DNA from: Alitta virens
Taxonomy: Eukaryota > Annelida > Polychaeta > Phyllodocida > Nereididae
Assembly (NCBI GenBank): GCA_932294295.1
Contig: OW028574.1
Span: 15,944,215 to 16,008,214 of the forward strand
Length of the DNA: 64,000 nt
Reading direction: 5' to 3'
Each line of letters starts with the position of its first letter. Positions within the stretch are counted from its first letter, which is position 1. The translations under genes and the position numbers were made by a program. Under the pieces are notes generated by a model that saw only the letters and a list, made by a program, of their open reading frames with translations, was not told the DNA's origin and made no database searches. Of the stretch, positions 26,801 through 40,289 are shown one piece after another.

Positions 26801-27080
26801 TCTACAAGTCGTTTCCCCGCGCCATCTAGAGTGATTTTAATTACTCAGTGAGCACCGCGAGCGTCTACAGATTCTCATTTGAGCAACTCACCAAAATATT
26901 TGCACAACTAACCCAGCCATATATGACCTATGGTCATCGCTTCAAAGTTGCTCAATATTGTTCAAGAAATGCAAAACTGCCAAGATTAGGATATTATACA
27001 CTGTTTACGATGCAATTTAGAGCATTGAACGCGGCCGGCAATAGATTGTACATGCGTAGCGATACTGTGAATGTAGGTCG
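26801..27080 (+). repeat. Interspersed repeat family B, copy 2
   Basis: The second copy of the 275-base repeat seen at 17706. It shares the same partial open frame with a few conservative changes and diverges after about 27,000. Confidence 0.7.
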
Positions 27081-28940
27081 CTTCAGTTTCCAGGGACCCT
27101 GAAGATTCAAGGTCCCGAGCAGAGATTCAAGGTTCTGAGCATAGACAGAGGACTAATCAAATTGACTTGTTAATAGTAGTGCACAGAGCCCCCTTAAAAA
27201 AAGAGCGCTCTTTGAGCTGTGAAATGTATCACTGCAAGTAATTAGCAAACCAATTATCTAACTCAGGTAGCTTACATTGTTTTACTTAACAAATGATTGT
27301 GTTGTAGAATTCCATGCTATTTATCATGCTCGGGGAATTTCTCACATGGATAGGTTTACTCACTGAGGTTACTCAGTTAAAAATTTTGTATGAAGTTCTG
27401 TGAATGGTATTATAATTGAGGACATGCATGATTTGATACTATAATACTCCACTGCCATGAGATATTAATACAGATTACTTTAATTACACTATTATTAGAG
27501 TATTTTTAATCTGATCAGGAAACAAGGTCTATACAGGTCACTGGATTACCATAAGCAAATCTGTAATTTATTAGTATTAATTAGACAGTCGGTAGATTTT
27601 TAAAAGGGCAATCAAATCTAGCACAAATAGATTTTGTCACCAATTATAAACATTTACCTCACAAAAGTTGAAATGGAAATATTTATTAGAGCAGCTCTCA
27701 ATGAGTAGTAAATTTAGGTGACCAAAATATGCGTTGCTATTAGTCCGACAAACTTCCTCACAACGCGCTTGCAAATTACAGCAATATTTGGGTCTGCGTT
27801 GCTATCATGACACTAATCCATGAGCACAGCTTTCTATGTATTTTTTTTTACCCTCATATGTCTACTTTGCCTAATGTTAGGGTAAAATAATAGTATTTGT
27901 ACAAGTGAATACAATATATATACTTTCAATAGAGCTTGATAATGTAAATGTTAAGTACGTACTCCTTGGGACAACCCCATGTTTTTGCTGGTGTTAGAAA
28001 TAGATAAAAATAAGACTACTATGTAAAACATTATCAATAGGTACCAGTATTTACAAAAACAAATTGCAGGTGGCCAGTCGAAGAGTCAAACTAGACCTTT
28101 ATACACTTAGTCTATGGCTGGTTGAACTTCACACGCATTGGTGCCCAATGCTGGGGGATCTTAATGTCAGTGGGCCATGTAGAAAGGTTAGTAATTTGCA
28201 TCCAGCCTATTAATATGCTGATATGTAATTCAATGGTGATATATACGAAATATCTATAAAGTGTATACGAAGTGTCTGCTCTGGCAATTAAAAAACGGGT
28301 ATGAATAGATTAGCATGCCTGGAGATAAGCAGGCACCCAATGGAACTTCTACAAGTATATACTTGATAAGTGAGTTGGGTAGGGCAGTGCATTTTGAATG
28401 TAGCTCATGGGCCTATACCTGCAAGGCTGGGCTGGAATCTCCATGTGATTGTTGTTATTCATTTATAATCGTTAGGGCCTCTAGCACAGACCAGCAACAT
28501 GCTGCACTAAGGATTTAGCACCTCATGTTCTGGATGCATGGCTATGAAACATTTCATCAGCTGGGTAAGAGAATGAGTGAATGTCTACACACCCCGAGCC
28601 ATCTTGTTGGTCCATGTCACATACACTGTACCTGGGACCATGTAAGGTGAAGCAATGTGTCAAATTAGTGCTTTTGGTGGTCCAATTTGAGGAATTCCAA
28701 ATTGTTTACATTGTTCATTAGTAAATTGGGTATTATTACAAATAACTTCTGTATTTATTGAAATACGAGCTTTCACTATTATCTTTTAGTTGTTATGCAA
28801 GAACATAAGTTATTGGAATATATTGGGAGCATCGTATGAAGGGCCTTTTTTTTACACAAGTCCGAAGAAAATTTGTAGGAATCTAGGAATTGAATCGTTG
28901 ACATAAATGGCAGTAGAAGGATCCACACTGTTTTATGGAC

Positions 28941-29004
28941 TCTTTACTCGTATTTAGGAGCTCCAAGCTTTCCTTTACTCGTATTTAGGAGCTCCAAGCT
29001 TTCC
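28941..29004. repeat. 31-bp exact tandem duplication
   Basis: The unit tttactcgtatttaggagct followed by ccaagctttcc occurs twice in a row without change. It is a simple recent duplication in intron DNA. Confidence 0.8.
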
Positions 29005-30228
29005 TGTCAGTTGAGAATTATGATTTGTTTATATGAGAATCAAGTAAAGATAGATATCAAACAGGGAAACAATCATTGCGAATCAACAGTGTTTGGCTTT
29101 TTTGAAAAAAGTCACCAACCAATTGATTCATGAATTTGGTTCAGGAGGTCATGGTCCCATCCTGGTCGAAAAAGTCTCAGTTCGTAGTTTATGGTCTCCT
29201 TTTCTCTTAGAACTTTTAAAAATTCCCCTGTCCTGGATAGATACAATAGGTTACATTGGTAGTAGCGGATAATGAGTTTACCCAGGTGGGCTTTGTCAAC
29301 TTTGAGGCCGGAACATCTTATTTTTGTGTCTTACTTGTAAAAAGGCTGTATTGGTTTGACGAAGGAGCTGATAATTACCAGTTGACTGACGTATGAGTTT
29401 TTCTCCAAGGCAATTTTCTGCAGTGTCATTGACAAGTTAGTTGTAAACAGCATCATGCTCGAGTTTTGAAATGTCTGTAAGGCTGGTGGACAGTGGTGGT
29501 CATTGTACAGTCAAAGCTGCCCTAATGGCGACCTGTACAGAAGGATTATACCTGCTGTGAAGGGCTCGTAGTAGCCTACTACAATGTACATCCCAACTCC
29601 CCCACACACTTTACCCATCTATTAAACGACTACCTGTCATAAACGACCATATTCGATTCCTATGGGTAACCGCCACCCATCACAGGTTTGTCTGTACTTA
29701 CCCATTAAATTGATCAAAGTGGATCTCAGTAATGACGATGGCTACTGAGGTGGTCGTATCGAGGTGAACATTTTAATGTTATCAGTTAAGGTAGACGTAT
29801 ATAACAGGAATATCTATCCAGTAAAACTTACGATTGAAGTGGCCCTTCCAGTGTACACCTGCCTCTGGGCAGTCTGAAATTGTGGGTGTCCACCGTATGG
29901 AGTTATTTAAGCATAGATAATCATGTGGTATACGGGTGCTTTGTGGTAAGGTTAGCACTTCTATCTAAAGTAGATATTCAATAGAATATTTATTAAAATC
30001 AATGTTTTATTTGCATTGATGCTCATTGTAGAGGAAGCATCACTTCTTTTAATCACAATATAGAGGTTATGTTGCTGACTTGCCTTTGGGGTCGTAGATC
30101 AATGCTCACTGTCTAAACCTCCGTTGTTTAACTGCTCTGGGGGTATAGTAGGTGTAAGAGAGGGGGCAATTGTTTAGTGGAGTAGGGTTTTCAGAGAAAA
30201 GGTCAGGGACTCTTGCTGCTTCTGATGA

Positions 30229-30259
<31 letters not shown>

Positions 30260-30268
30260 GCTGCTGTA
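30229..30268. repeat. CTG trinucleotide microsatellite
   Basis: About 13 CTG units with single interruptions (CTA). No open frame of interest spans it. A similar GCTGCT-rich patch lies at 59195-59270. Confidence 0.8.
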
Positions 30269-32599
30269 AGCACAGGTTGTAGTCAGTTGGCTGCAACTAT
30301 GCCTGCTGTCTACACGTTCATCTGACTCTTCAGAGATTGAGAGAGAGAGGAAGAAGCTGAACTGGTGCTTCTGAAAGAGCATTTGTGGCAGGTAAGCAGC
30401 AACAGCGTAACATTACGAAGCAGCAAGCTTGTCGGTATTAACAGATTGCATTTTGTCATATACTGCAAAATTGCAGCAATGACTTCAACATTTTATGAAT
30501 GCAGTTGAATACTTAGCATTTGTGATGCCATCTCAGTTTCATTCATTGCACAGTGGTGCACCATTACCTTCATAATGGCCATTGGCACTAGTAGCAGATA
30601 AACGGCTTGATCTCTGTTATCAAATGGTTCTGCTATACAATGTATTTTAGTGTTAACATATATTCTGGAATCGCAGTAATCAGCCTAGTTAGCCCATTTA
30701 TTTTCAAGTGTTTTAACACACTCATGATGACATGCTATGAGTAGTACTTGTAACAATCATCAGCAGATAGCTGTTATTTGCCCTTTGTATATATGCTATA
30801 TATGCCATACTATGTGTACATAGATATATGTTTATCATGCTGTATCTTGCCTATGTTTTGCGCCACTGCCTGCCTTGGCATGGCAGCATGTTACCTGATC
30901 AATCGATTCTAGCATGAGTAGATTCACACTGATTTGGTATCATGGCTGATTGGACAAACATGTTTGTCCGTCGATAGTCTGAAGTGCAGGTTGCAGAACT
31001 TGGATTTTCACAGCTATATATCACTGTTGCTACCATTGGTTGATGATAATATTGGATTCCTTTTGTGAATTGACTGGGATGCATATCACTGTAAGTGCAC
31101 TTATATAGATCCTAGATATCAGGCCAGTGCTATCTATGGCCAATCTTGTATACTGTAAAATTGGTGCTACCGTGAACTATACAGTATCTTGTACTATCTA
31201 CTGCAAAGTACAGTGGTACCTCGCCATAAAGATCACAGTCTTGGTGCATATTTTACTTGTATTAGTGGCAGAATGGTCTTAACAGTGAGGTAAAATAGAA
31301 TGGCAAGAAAGAGTCTGATCAGTGAGGTGGTCTTTTAGGCCTAGTGAGGTGGTCTTGAAGAGGAGTGCTGGTGTATTGGCTAACCCTTTTGTAGAATACA
31401 GCCATTGTAAATTGAATTTCGTAATTCATTGTAGGGTTGACCAATGGCCATGGTATAATTTACAATATGTTTACTATATCTAGTGTGTGAACGCTAAGCC
31501 TTATCATCCCATCATTACGTCTGCCACTGGTTATGTAATATCATGCACTAAGCTTCAGACCAGAATCAGTGATACAATGCAATGCAATTCAATACAATAC
31601 AGGGTAGATTAATTTTCACCTGATAGTGTTTTCCTGTTGGTATTTTAATCTTTTTATCTATTTGTAGCCCATTGCATCCACCTAGGAGTTTGCTGGAGTG
31701 CTTGCATCTTTAGCCCCTTATTAAAAAGTAATAGTGTCGGTTACAAAGCAATAGTGTCGTTCTGTTGCATATATATTTTCACCTACCATTTTTTTGCAAA
31801 CCCCATACAAAGCTATAGGGAGGAGCAGCAGCATGATTGCCTAATCCAGTAAACAAGGCGGAATCAATGGAGGGACCTTGGGCTGCGTTTGTTGAATAGT
31901 CCATTATGAGCCATTTATTCTTGGTAGACCAGGACTATGGGGCGAATGCTAACATTGTCTCTGCCATGTGGAGAAGGGCTACTAAGACCGATCAGATGGC
32001 TGTTGGATAAATCTGGCTAACTGTAAAGTGCTGGCACAGTGACCTTTGCCCTGAATGGCCGTAATTTCGGTTATTCATCTCCTTTCTGATTGGATGCAAC
32101 AGAAACTTATTGCACAATCAGAGAAGACGCTTGTCATATTAGGAATATGGTGTCATAACATAAGCTAGTGTCTGATTGGCCCATAGACTTGTATTTTTCA
32201 CAAGAGGGCAGCACCTGCAAGCCCTTTCATTGGCCCAATTGCCAGCTGACATTATAGATTGCAGCAGTTGCAATCCCCAAGAAAATTTTCTTACCAGGTC
32301 AAAGTGTCTATCTGCTCGAGCGACAATGAGTGACACTTTGACATCGTGAAGATGTGTACATAAGCCTGTTGGTTAAGATGTTTAAATGGCCTAATTCTGG
32401 CTTGCAACAGTATAACCACCACTTGGTCCAACCCTAATCATCCTAATCAAAAGGTGCCTCTATTAATTTAAAACAGAATGTTTAAAAAATACAGGACTAC
32501 TTTGATCGGACACTGTGTACATGCTCTGATAGTTTTAGAGGGCGTTGATCTGTATAAAACTGCTAGATACCAATAAGTTACCAGACACTGTTCAAAATT

Positions 32600-32920
32600 T
32601 CAAAAATAATTTATTCGAGATCAGCCCTCCTTTAGTTTAAGGTCATTTAGATCAGTTCAGAACTCAGTACAATGATCTGCCAGCCCATGTTAAGAACATT
32701 AATGATGTGAATGTTTTTAAATCTGCTTTACGCAACCTTTTAACTGCATAATTCTTTTAACTATTTACTCACTTTTATAATATTTTTGTACATACTTATT
32801 GTCTTTATTTATATATATTTCATATCAGGACCAGTTTGTAATAACAGATTTTATCTGAAACTGCATATTTCCTGAATAAATATATTTTTTATTATTTATT
32901 TATTATTAACTCTTCCCAGA
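32600..32920 (+). mobile_element. 5'-truncated non-LTR retrotransposon (LINE), 3' end
   Basis: One frame reads YNDLPAHVKNINDVNVFKSA followed by LRNLL and TAA at 32749-32751. This is the typical C-terminal end of CR1/L2/RTE-like reverse-transcriptase ORFs (WN.LP..V.....…FK..L…LL). An AT-rich 3' UTR follows with cctgaataaatat and a simple attatt tail to about 32,910. Everything upstream of this end is missing, as is usual for 5'-truncated LINE copies. Confidence 0.65.
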
Positions 32921-34050
32921 ACTCCTCCAAGAGTCAATTTAGAGATTTATATGACTAGTGTCAGTAGTGAGATAAACTGCTCATTTAAATGACAATAAAT
33001 GTTATTTTGTATGCTATATCTGCAAAGCAATTCTTTAAATTTGTCTTGGACCAACCTCTTTCACGTTTAGAGTGACTTGCCAAATTAGAGGAAAGTAAGA
33101 GGTAGTTTACATCTCAATGGAAGGACAAAATGTGTTTGGGAATACATGGAGTTGCTGGTTAGGTTTGTTTGTTGTTGGGGTATGGCAAAAAAGGCAAGCA
33201 AATATATCTTGGTATGCTCGCGTAAGGAGCCTGAGATTCATTGATATTTGGACAAATTACATGGTAGTTTCTATTGACTTCACCATGCATGGCATAGTTG
33301 TATGGCTACAGTTGTGTACATTACATGTCAATATTAGTAATGACAAACTTGACTTAACACAACATTGCTGGCGGTTGTGCTTTGCTTGTGTTGGTGTGTA
33401 AAGTGGTTGTCTAACAGGGTTGGGCAGGTTTCCAGATGTGCCCAGTACATGAGTGTCAAACAACCATTGCCCAGAATCTTGGCAAGCCCCTGTAAGCCAT
33501 GGCTCTATCTTCTCCCCCTCGGAGTACTACTTAGGACTGACATCACCTCTCAGTCAATGAAGTAAAAACTGCTTCAGAGATACAAACGTTTGTTTACTTA
33601 GTAAACTAATACGAAAAATGCCCGCAAGTGAATGGCTGGTGTATGTTTGTATGTAGCTTGGTGTACTAGTGCTAACAAGTGACTCAGATGACAACAGAGA
33701 TACTCACTTAATCCACCAAAACACTGCAAAAAGATGCTTTGTATTATACATAGTATACTAAGTGAGGTAAAGAAACATTACAGGAAGTATGTATGGTACT
33801 GGAAGAGGGGAATGTGGGGCAAGTGTTGTCTTTGTATATTATATCTGATTTAGGTGGTTCAAGAATCAACAGCTGTGTATGGAAGCTTAATATCAGAGTA
33901 ATTTAATACCAGTCCTACAAGCAGTGTTCGAAATAAGGGCCGGTCCGTCGGTCCTGACCGGCAGCTTCAAGGCAGGACCAACAGGTTTGATGATTTCCCG
34001 ATCCTGGGGACCAGCAGGTCTGAATGAAAGGCTAATGTTATGGCCTGGTA

Positions 34051-34130
34051 GGGACCGGCAGGTTTGCTCAAGGACCGGCAGGTTTGCTCAAGGACCGGCA
34101 GGTTTGCTCAGGGACCGGCAGCTTTCCCAC
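34051..34130. repeat. 20-bp minisatellite, about four units
   Basis: Units of gaccggcaggtttgctcaag repeat three times, followed by a diverged fourth. Related ggaccggcag words start at about 33,940. It has no coding meaning that I can defend. Confidence 0.75.
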
Positions 34131-35029
34131 ACAGCTGGTTCTTGGGACCGGCAGCTATTTTGTGCTTACCGTAAACACTGCCTGCAAGTATCTTTGTCAA
34201 TCTAGGTCAATCTCTATTAAATATGTATTATCTTGTAGACTTTATTTTGATAGGGTTGTCTGTTTCTATGAGCTGCCTTAGTGTTGGATGTTGATGAGGG
34301 TTGGCAATAAATTTTGATGTAGAGGGGGAAATTAGCGTTGCATATTATAATAAATTCAATATCTTGCCAATGAATAGGTAAGAGAAAAATTTTAATTGTC
34401 AGGCAGCCATACTTTTCGGGCCAAATGAATTACATGAACCGTGCAATATACATCGGTGAGGCGTCTATTAATTTGGTGCAATAAACAAGTTGCTGGGATA
34501 GAATAAACAGTGGGTGGCTGTGTTAGAAAAAATGATATAAATGGCTGTAATAAGATGTCCTTGATTTCATTTGGAAAGATAGCTGTCATTAGAGACATAT
34601 CGAGAAAGGTTACCTATCTCAGACCATCTTATCCCAATCGTTTTTTGCCAGTATTTGTGGGGAGTTAGCAGAAATCTGATGGCAGAGATTTCTTCATGGA
34701 GTGTGAAATGGCAAGGGTTGGTTTTTCTGTCATTCCTGACCACCCTGCAACATACTAGAGACTGGAATAGAGTGGAAATTCTGGCCACTTTTAGGATCTG
34801 TTTGATGGACAACAAAGAGACTGGCCTTGGGAATGGTACAAGAAGGTAAAACTGCTGGTGTTTTAGGGAGGGAAGCACCTGTTTTGGGTTGATTAATTAC
34901 CCTAGTCAGGACAGCAAACGTTCAGAAGTGCCGACATGCAGGTCATCAGGTCAATACCTACTCCCCTACTTAATTTACTTCCCCCCTAGCTTTTTTTTTT
35001 TCAAGGTTGAATTATGTAAAACAAACCCA

Positions 35030-35035
35030 ACACAA
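35030..35035. repeat. Target-site duplication, left copy (ACACAA)
   Basis: These six bases immediately outside the left Polinton end are repeated exactly at 53047-53052. A 6-bp duplication is the signature of Polinton integrase. Confidence 0.93.
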
Positions 35036-35310
35036 AGTAGTAAGAGGGCTACTATAAACCCCTAGCTCCCGTAGCCCGCGACAGGCGGCGCTAGTGGTAC
35101 TCATGACGGTGGCCGCTAGGTGGAGCTACCCGAAGATATGTATGGATGTCATGCCTCGAACGGGTGCCCGAGGCTCTAACCCGTCCTCTTTGCATCACCG
35201 ATGAACCAGTGGAACGCCGCGGGCTATAGTGTGATTACTATAGAAAACGTGGAATACCGTGGGCTATAGTTTGATTACTGTAGAGGACGTGAGAAGTGTG
35301 ACAATCCTGG
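35036..35310 (+). repeat. Left terminal inverted repeat, 275 bp
   Basis: It matches the reverse complement of 52772-53046 at 274 of 275 positions. The one difference is ctatag against ttatag at about 35224. Its inner part contains two 40-bp tandem units (35212-35251 and 35252-35291), each with the core gggctatag..tgattact. In protein-primed replication the outermost bases would be the origin and terminal-protein attachment site; that function is inferred from the family. Confidence 0.95.
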
Positions 35311-35319
35311 AATTATTGT

Positions 35320-36090
35320 TTTCGAGTAATGATCTATCTGGCACTTATTTGTACCAATCATGAGCTTCCTAAGTTGACGACAGGTGGTGCTAGTGGCCTG
35401 ATAGGTATAACAATGTGTAGAACTATTGTTTTTGGTTTGTATGTGAAAGGTTGAAGAATGAACCATCTTTCACCCATGTTGAAGAATAATACTGCAAGAG
35501 TGATATATGTACCAATAGAACAACTTTGCACAATTTGCACAAATCCTTCATGTTTTTAAAACATAGTAGTAGTAATAAAGGTTAATTCAGATGTAGTAAC
35601 ACAGAACATTATTCACCCAGTAAGAGTGTTCAGAGAGTTTGGCATTGAAGAAGTAATTTATAAAGCTGTTCTATGATAGCTGTTTTGAGTGGTAATGACA
35701 GTGTCCGTGTAACGCTAGTCGGCTGATATGTATGGACGGCTGACCACCAAAAGGGTGCCTGAGGGGGTAACCGTACCTCTCTGCATGACCGATGAGCCCT
35801 GCTGAATACCAAGAGTGCGTGATAAGTGTAACAATGTGAAGAACCATTGTTTTTGTTGTGTATATAAAAGGTTGAAGAATTAACTATTCAACACTTTATG
35901 TAAAGGATAATGCTGAAAGAGTAATATTCGGATGGTTATTGTTACCTAACAGCCTACATATTAATGGCTGACATACCAGCAAAAAGGATTAGGCCAGAGG
36001 GGGCTAGTAATGATGCAAAACCATACATTATACAACCCGTGAAGGAAAGAATATCGAGGAAATTTGGTATTGAAGAAGTAACATATAAAG
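35320..36090 (+). repeat. Degenerate nested copies of the left end (TIR plus start of PolB)
   Basis: A TIR-like fragment at about 35375-35400 (gacaggtggtgctagtggcc) leads into gtgtagaactattgttttt and a broken copy of the PolB N-terminal codons at about 35610-35680 (…FGIEEVIYKA, then stop). A second TIR-like fragment (gatatgtatggacgg … catgaccgatgagcc, about 35725-35810) leads into gtgaagaaccattgttttt and then the real PolB start. The left end therefore holds an ancient direct duplication with an offset of about 420-430 bases. Confidence 0.8.
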
Positions 36091-39000
36091 CCAAATTCAA
36101 CAATGTTTTACAAGGTGAACAGTTGATCGGCCTGCAGGATGAACTACACAACATGTTTACAGATATTATGGACCTGGTTAAAGACAAACATCCAAATAAG
36201 GAAGACAAAGCACGTGTCACAGTCAATCACGCAGGATTAGAGAGGGAGGTGTTCATACACTGCCAACCGCAGCATAACATCACAGCTGATGTTATAATGG
36301 AGCGGTAAGAGATATGTTACAATGTACCATTTTAGCATAAGTATTACCTATGGTAATATTAACATTACCTGTAGTAATATTAACCACAATGTATACATAT
36401 AATTATAGCTCCACACACTGATATTACAGTTATTAATAGTTATATTATTGTTTACAGAATAAACACTGTTCTCCAATCAAACAAATCCCTAAATATCGAT
36501 GATACATTCGAAGTTAATATCGGTATAATGAGTGCTGATGATCAAGGGGGAGGATGCAGTAGAGCCATCGTCGATGCAGATCCGCTATCTACTAATTGTA
36601 CTGTAAGGAAAAAACGCTCAATGGTATTTATCCCTGTAGTACGCAATGAGTATTTATGCGCAGCTAGAGCTATTATCACATGCAAAGCAAAGCTAGATAA
36701 CCTATCAGCAGCTAAGTTTGCAACTCTTATTAGAAAAGATAGAGTGTTAAGTAAAGCCTACGATTCACAACGTAGCTGTGCCATCAGACTTCATAGACAG
36801 GCCAACGTACCTACAAATAGACCAGTTACAGTTAAAGAACTACATAAATTTGAGACAGTGTTAGATATCCAAATCATAGTTATCTCTGGTGATACAGGAA
36901 ATGATGTGATATATAAAGGTTTGATCACAAGACCACGCAAAATATTTATATATCTTAAAGATGAGCATTATCACAGTATCACTGGAATCAAAGGTTTTTA
37001 TGTTAACAGGAAGATATGCATTCACTGTTTAGAAGTGCACAGTAAGAATGGTAGACATGGTTGTGATAATGTGTGCAGTACATGCTGTTCAGAGTATTGT
37101 ATGTTTGACAATAATTCGATAGTTTGTCCAGATTGTAACTTGACATGTCGTAATACTTCATGCTATCAGAGACATAAAGAACAACGACAGTATAGCACAG
37201 GTACACTTAAAGGTAAGGATCAACTATCTCTATGCAATCAGTACTACAGATGTACAAAATGTTTTGTAACATTGGATACTATAAAAAGAGCCAAGCAGCT
37301 TCATATATGTGGTGAATGGATTTGTACATGCTGTTGCGAGTACGTCCTAGGCAACCATTTATGCTATTACAGAATAAAGAAGCCTAAGATGTCATCAGGC
37401 AGTTTTCTTTATTACGATTTCGAAACATGTCAAGACACTATCATTAATTGTGATCTCGGCTACAAGAACAAACGACGTGATGGTTGTGATAAGTGCACCT
37501 CAACATATCTGTGCACGTCATGTCGTAAATGTATAAACTGCAAGAGATCATATTGCGGATTGCAAAGACATGTCCCTAACTTTTTGGTTTGTCAATCAGT
37601 GTGCGATGTATGCAAAGATCATGAGTTCACACCGCAGTCCAAGTGTGTTAACTGCGGCGATAGATGTAACATTTGCTCTGTTAAAGACGTTTCAGCAAAA
37701 AACTTTGTTAGAGAGCTATGTCAATGCGGCACATGTGGTATGAGGGAAAAGATATTCAGAGGCCCAAATACAACAGACGAATTTTGTAAATGGCTGTTAA
37801 CACCCCAACATAAAGGTGTAACAGTAATAGCTCATAATGCCAAGGCCTTCGATGCCCATTTTATACTCGGATACTGTGTTGATAATGGCATCTTCCCTGA
37901 AATTATATTCTCTGGGACTAAGATTATGTTGATGAGTATAAACCAAGGTGTGAACATCAGGTTTATAGATAGCCTGAATTTTCTCCCAATGCGTTTAAAG
38001 AACTTACCTAAAGCATTAGGGTTGCGCGGTGAGCTTAAAAAGGGTGACTTTCCTCACCTAGCAAACACTCTAGCTAATCAAAACTACGTTGGGCCAATGT
38101 TTGACCCATATTATTATGGCGTTGATTTTATGTCCACAGCAGATAGAACAGAATTCTTCACATGGTACAATGAACAAAGTGGTAAGACATTTAATTTCCA
38201 GCAGGAAATGTTAGACTATACACGTTCAGATGTCACAATTTTGAGAGAGGCTTGCACTAATTTTAGAACGCTTATACAATCTGTTACACATATAGCAGAC
38301 TCAAGTGTTCCAGGTGTAGACCCATTTGCTCATGCTACTTTGGCATCTTGTGCTATGCAGGTAATCAGGCAGCTAATGTTGTATGAAGTGCATAATGTAA
38401 CCTTAACGGATGGCAGGTCAGGGGAAGCAGTGTTAAGACGTGATACATGGTATTTTAATGGTGCCATCATCAATCCTAACCTTATAGCCACATCAATGTT
38501 TGTTAAGTCACCTATACCTCAGATACCTGCACAAGGGTATGGTAAACACCATAATGCCAGCCAAAAGTCATCATTATGGTTAGAATGGATAAGCCACTCC
38601 GAAGGTAGGCCTATACAACATGCTAGGAATGGCGGTGAATTCCGCATACCTGGAACACGGTACTTTGTCGATGGTATACATATAGACAGCAAAACGGTTT
38701 ATGAATACCTAGGATGTCGTTTCCACGGACACACATGTTTACAAGACAGACACATACGAGACCCTCGCACACGTATGACATTGAAGGCGCTCTATGACAG
38801 AACTTTAGAACGTCTCGCTGAGATCGAACAACTAGGTTACAAGATTATCTCAATTTGGGAATGCCACTATGATAAACTCCTTGGTACTAATTCGCTCATG
38901 AGACAATTTATTAACACGTGCGATACTGTAAAACCTTTGCAAATCCGCGACAGTTTTACAGGAGGGAGGGTTGAACCCACAACTCTATATTATGAGATAC

Positions 39001-40289
39001 AGGATGGCGAGAGGATACGTTATTATGACGTGACTAGTTTATATCCTTATATCACGATGTGTGGGGTTTATCCTACGTGTCACGCTACAGTGCTTAAGGA
39101 CCCAGCTACTTTTGATTACACACTACAATCCTATTATGGTCTAGCTCAGGTACGAATCCTACCACCGCGAGGTTTATACATACCTGTTCTACCCGTTCGA
39201 TGTAAAGGTAAACTGAAGTTTCCTTTATGCGGTAAATGCTCATCACGTGAAACACAAGCTGTATGTACATGCAATGATGTTGAAAGAGCTCTTTTTGGTA
39301 CATGGACAACACCAGAGTTACAAGAGGCTATTAAACAGGGTTACATACTAGTGAAGATATATGAAGTATATCATTTTCCTACCACTACACAGGATGATGT
39401 TTTTGGTAGTATTTTCACAGACTATGTTAAAATGTTTCTTAAACAGAAGCAACAGGCTTCAGGTTATCCTCAATGGGTGATTACCGAAACCGATAAAGAT
39501 CATTACATTGCGTATTACAATAAGGAACAAGGTATCATGCTTGATAAAGATTCCATTGCACACAATCCGTCTTTAAGGACAATCTGTAAATTGTTTCTCA
39601 ACAGTGTGTGGGGGAAATTTGTTCAACGACAAAACTTACCTAAATCTATTTACATGAAGTCTATTACAGAATACAGGCAAATGAAGAATGATCCAACAAA
39701 GTGTATAATGAATTTTCATTTAATCTCTGAGGATTATGTCGTGGTAGATGTTACAAATACTGAGACCTTTGAAGAGGAATCAACGTTCACCAATGAGATT
39801 ATTGGTATATTTACCACATCATTGGCTCGTCTACATTTATTGCAAGTATTAAAGAAAACAGGGCGCAACACTTTATATTATGACACAGACTCGGTCATAT
39901 TTGTTGAACGCAATGGTGAAGCAGTTGTTGCGACAGGCGACTTGTTAGGAGACTTAACAGATGAATTACAATCAGGTACTTACATAAAAACGTTTTTATC
40001 AACAGGACCTAAGAGCTACTCCTACAAGTTAAACACTGATGTTATTGTACGGAAAATCAAAGGAATTACGTTTAACTACACCAATGACACAATTATAGAT
40101 TTTGAATGTATGAAACAGATAGTATTTGGTCAGATGACATCACTTAGGCTTCCACCGAGCAATCAAATATCCCGTGTTAAACACAGAGGTATAGTGTACA
40201 ATAGATCTGTTAGTAAAGTATTCAGAAAAGTTTTTGACAAACGAGTTATAGGTAGAGGCACATACAACACCTTACCTTACGGTTACTGA
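35964..40289 (+). CDS. polB: Protein-primed DNA polymerase B (two exons)
   Basis: Exons are 35964-36304 and 36458-40289. The intron has GTAAGA and TTTACAG ends and joins in frame at a split Arg codon, giving about 1390 residues. The first ATG of exon 1 is used. Exon 1 plus the start of exon 2 carry the N-terminal domain usual for Polinton polymerases. A Cys...HYH pattern follows (C181, H284/H286 in the joined numbering), reminiscent of OTU-like protease folds, then a Cys/His-rich zinc-binding region. The exonuclease motifs are YDFET (D434), HNAKAFDAHF (N574) and YTRSD (Y701). The polymerase motifs are DVTSLYP (D971), LNSVWGK (N1162) and YDTDS (near 1255), followed by KSYSY. All catalytic residues are present. 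AATAAA lies at 40327. It replicates the element in the nucleus or virus factory from a protein primer. Confidence 0.95.
36305..36457 (+). other. Intron of polB
   Basis: 153 bases with donor gcg|gtaaga and acceptor ttgtttacag. It contains stops in frame. Splicing joins the N-terminal block of Polinton polymerases, which is otherwise contiguous, so the intron is well supported by protein continuity. Confidence 0.9.

Larger units (their letters stand above)
11856..35035 (+). other. Left part of the giant bHLH-PAS intron
   Basis: About 23 kb without a recognisable exon. It contains a poly-G/T tract (15291-15315), a GGCG run at about 16.61 kb, a long-armed palindrome at 17.4 kb, a two-copy repeat at 17.7 and 26.8 kb, a GC hairpin at 18.69 kb, a telomere-like tract at 24.87 kb, a 31-bp duplication at 28.94 kb, CTG repeats at 30.23 kb, a LINE tail at 32.6 kb and a 20-bp minisatellite at 34.05 kb. 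Several segments (14.4, 31.2 kb) carry a degenerate family with the word gaggtggtctta. ORFs here are short and lack family features. Confidence 0.6.

Noticed and set aside
37003..39312. Minus-strand ORFs of 67-68 codons inside polB.
   Set aside because: Antisense shadows of the long PolB frame.
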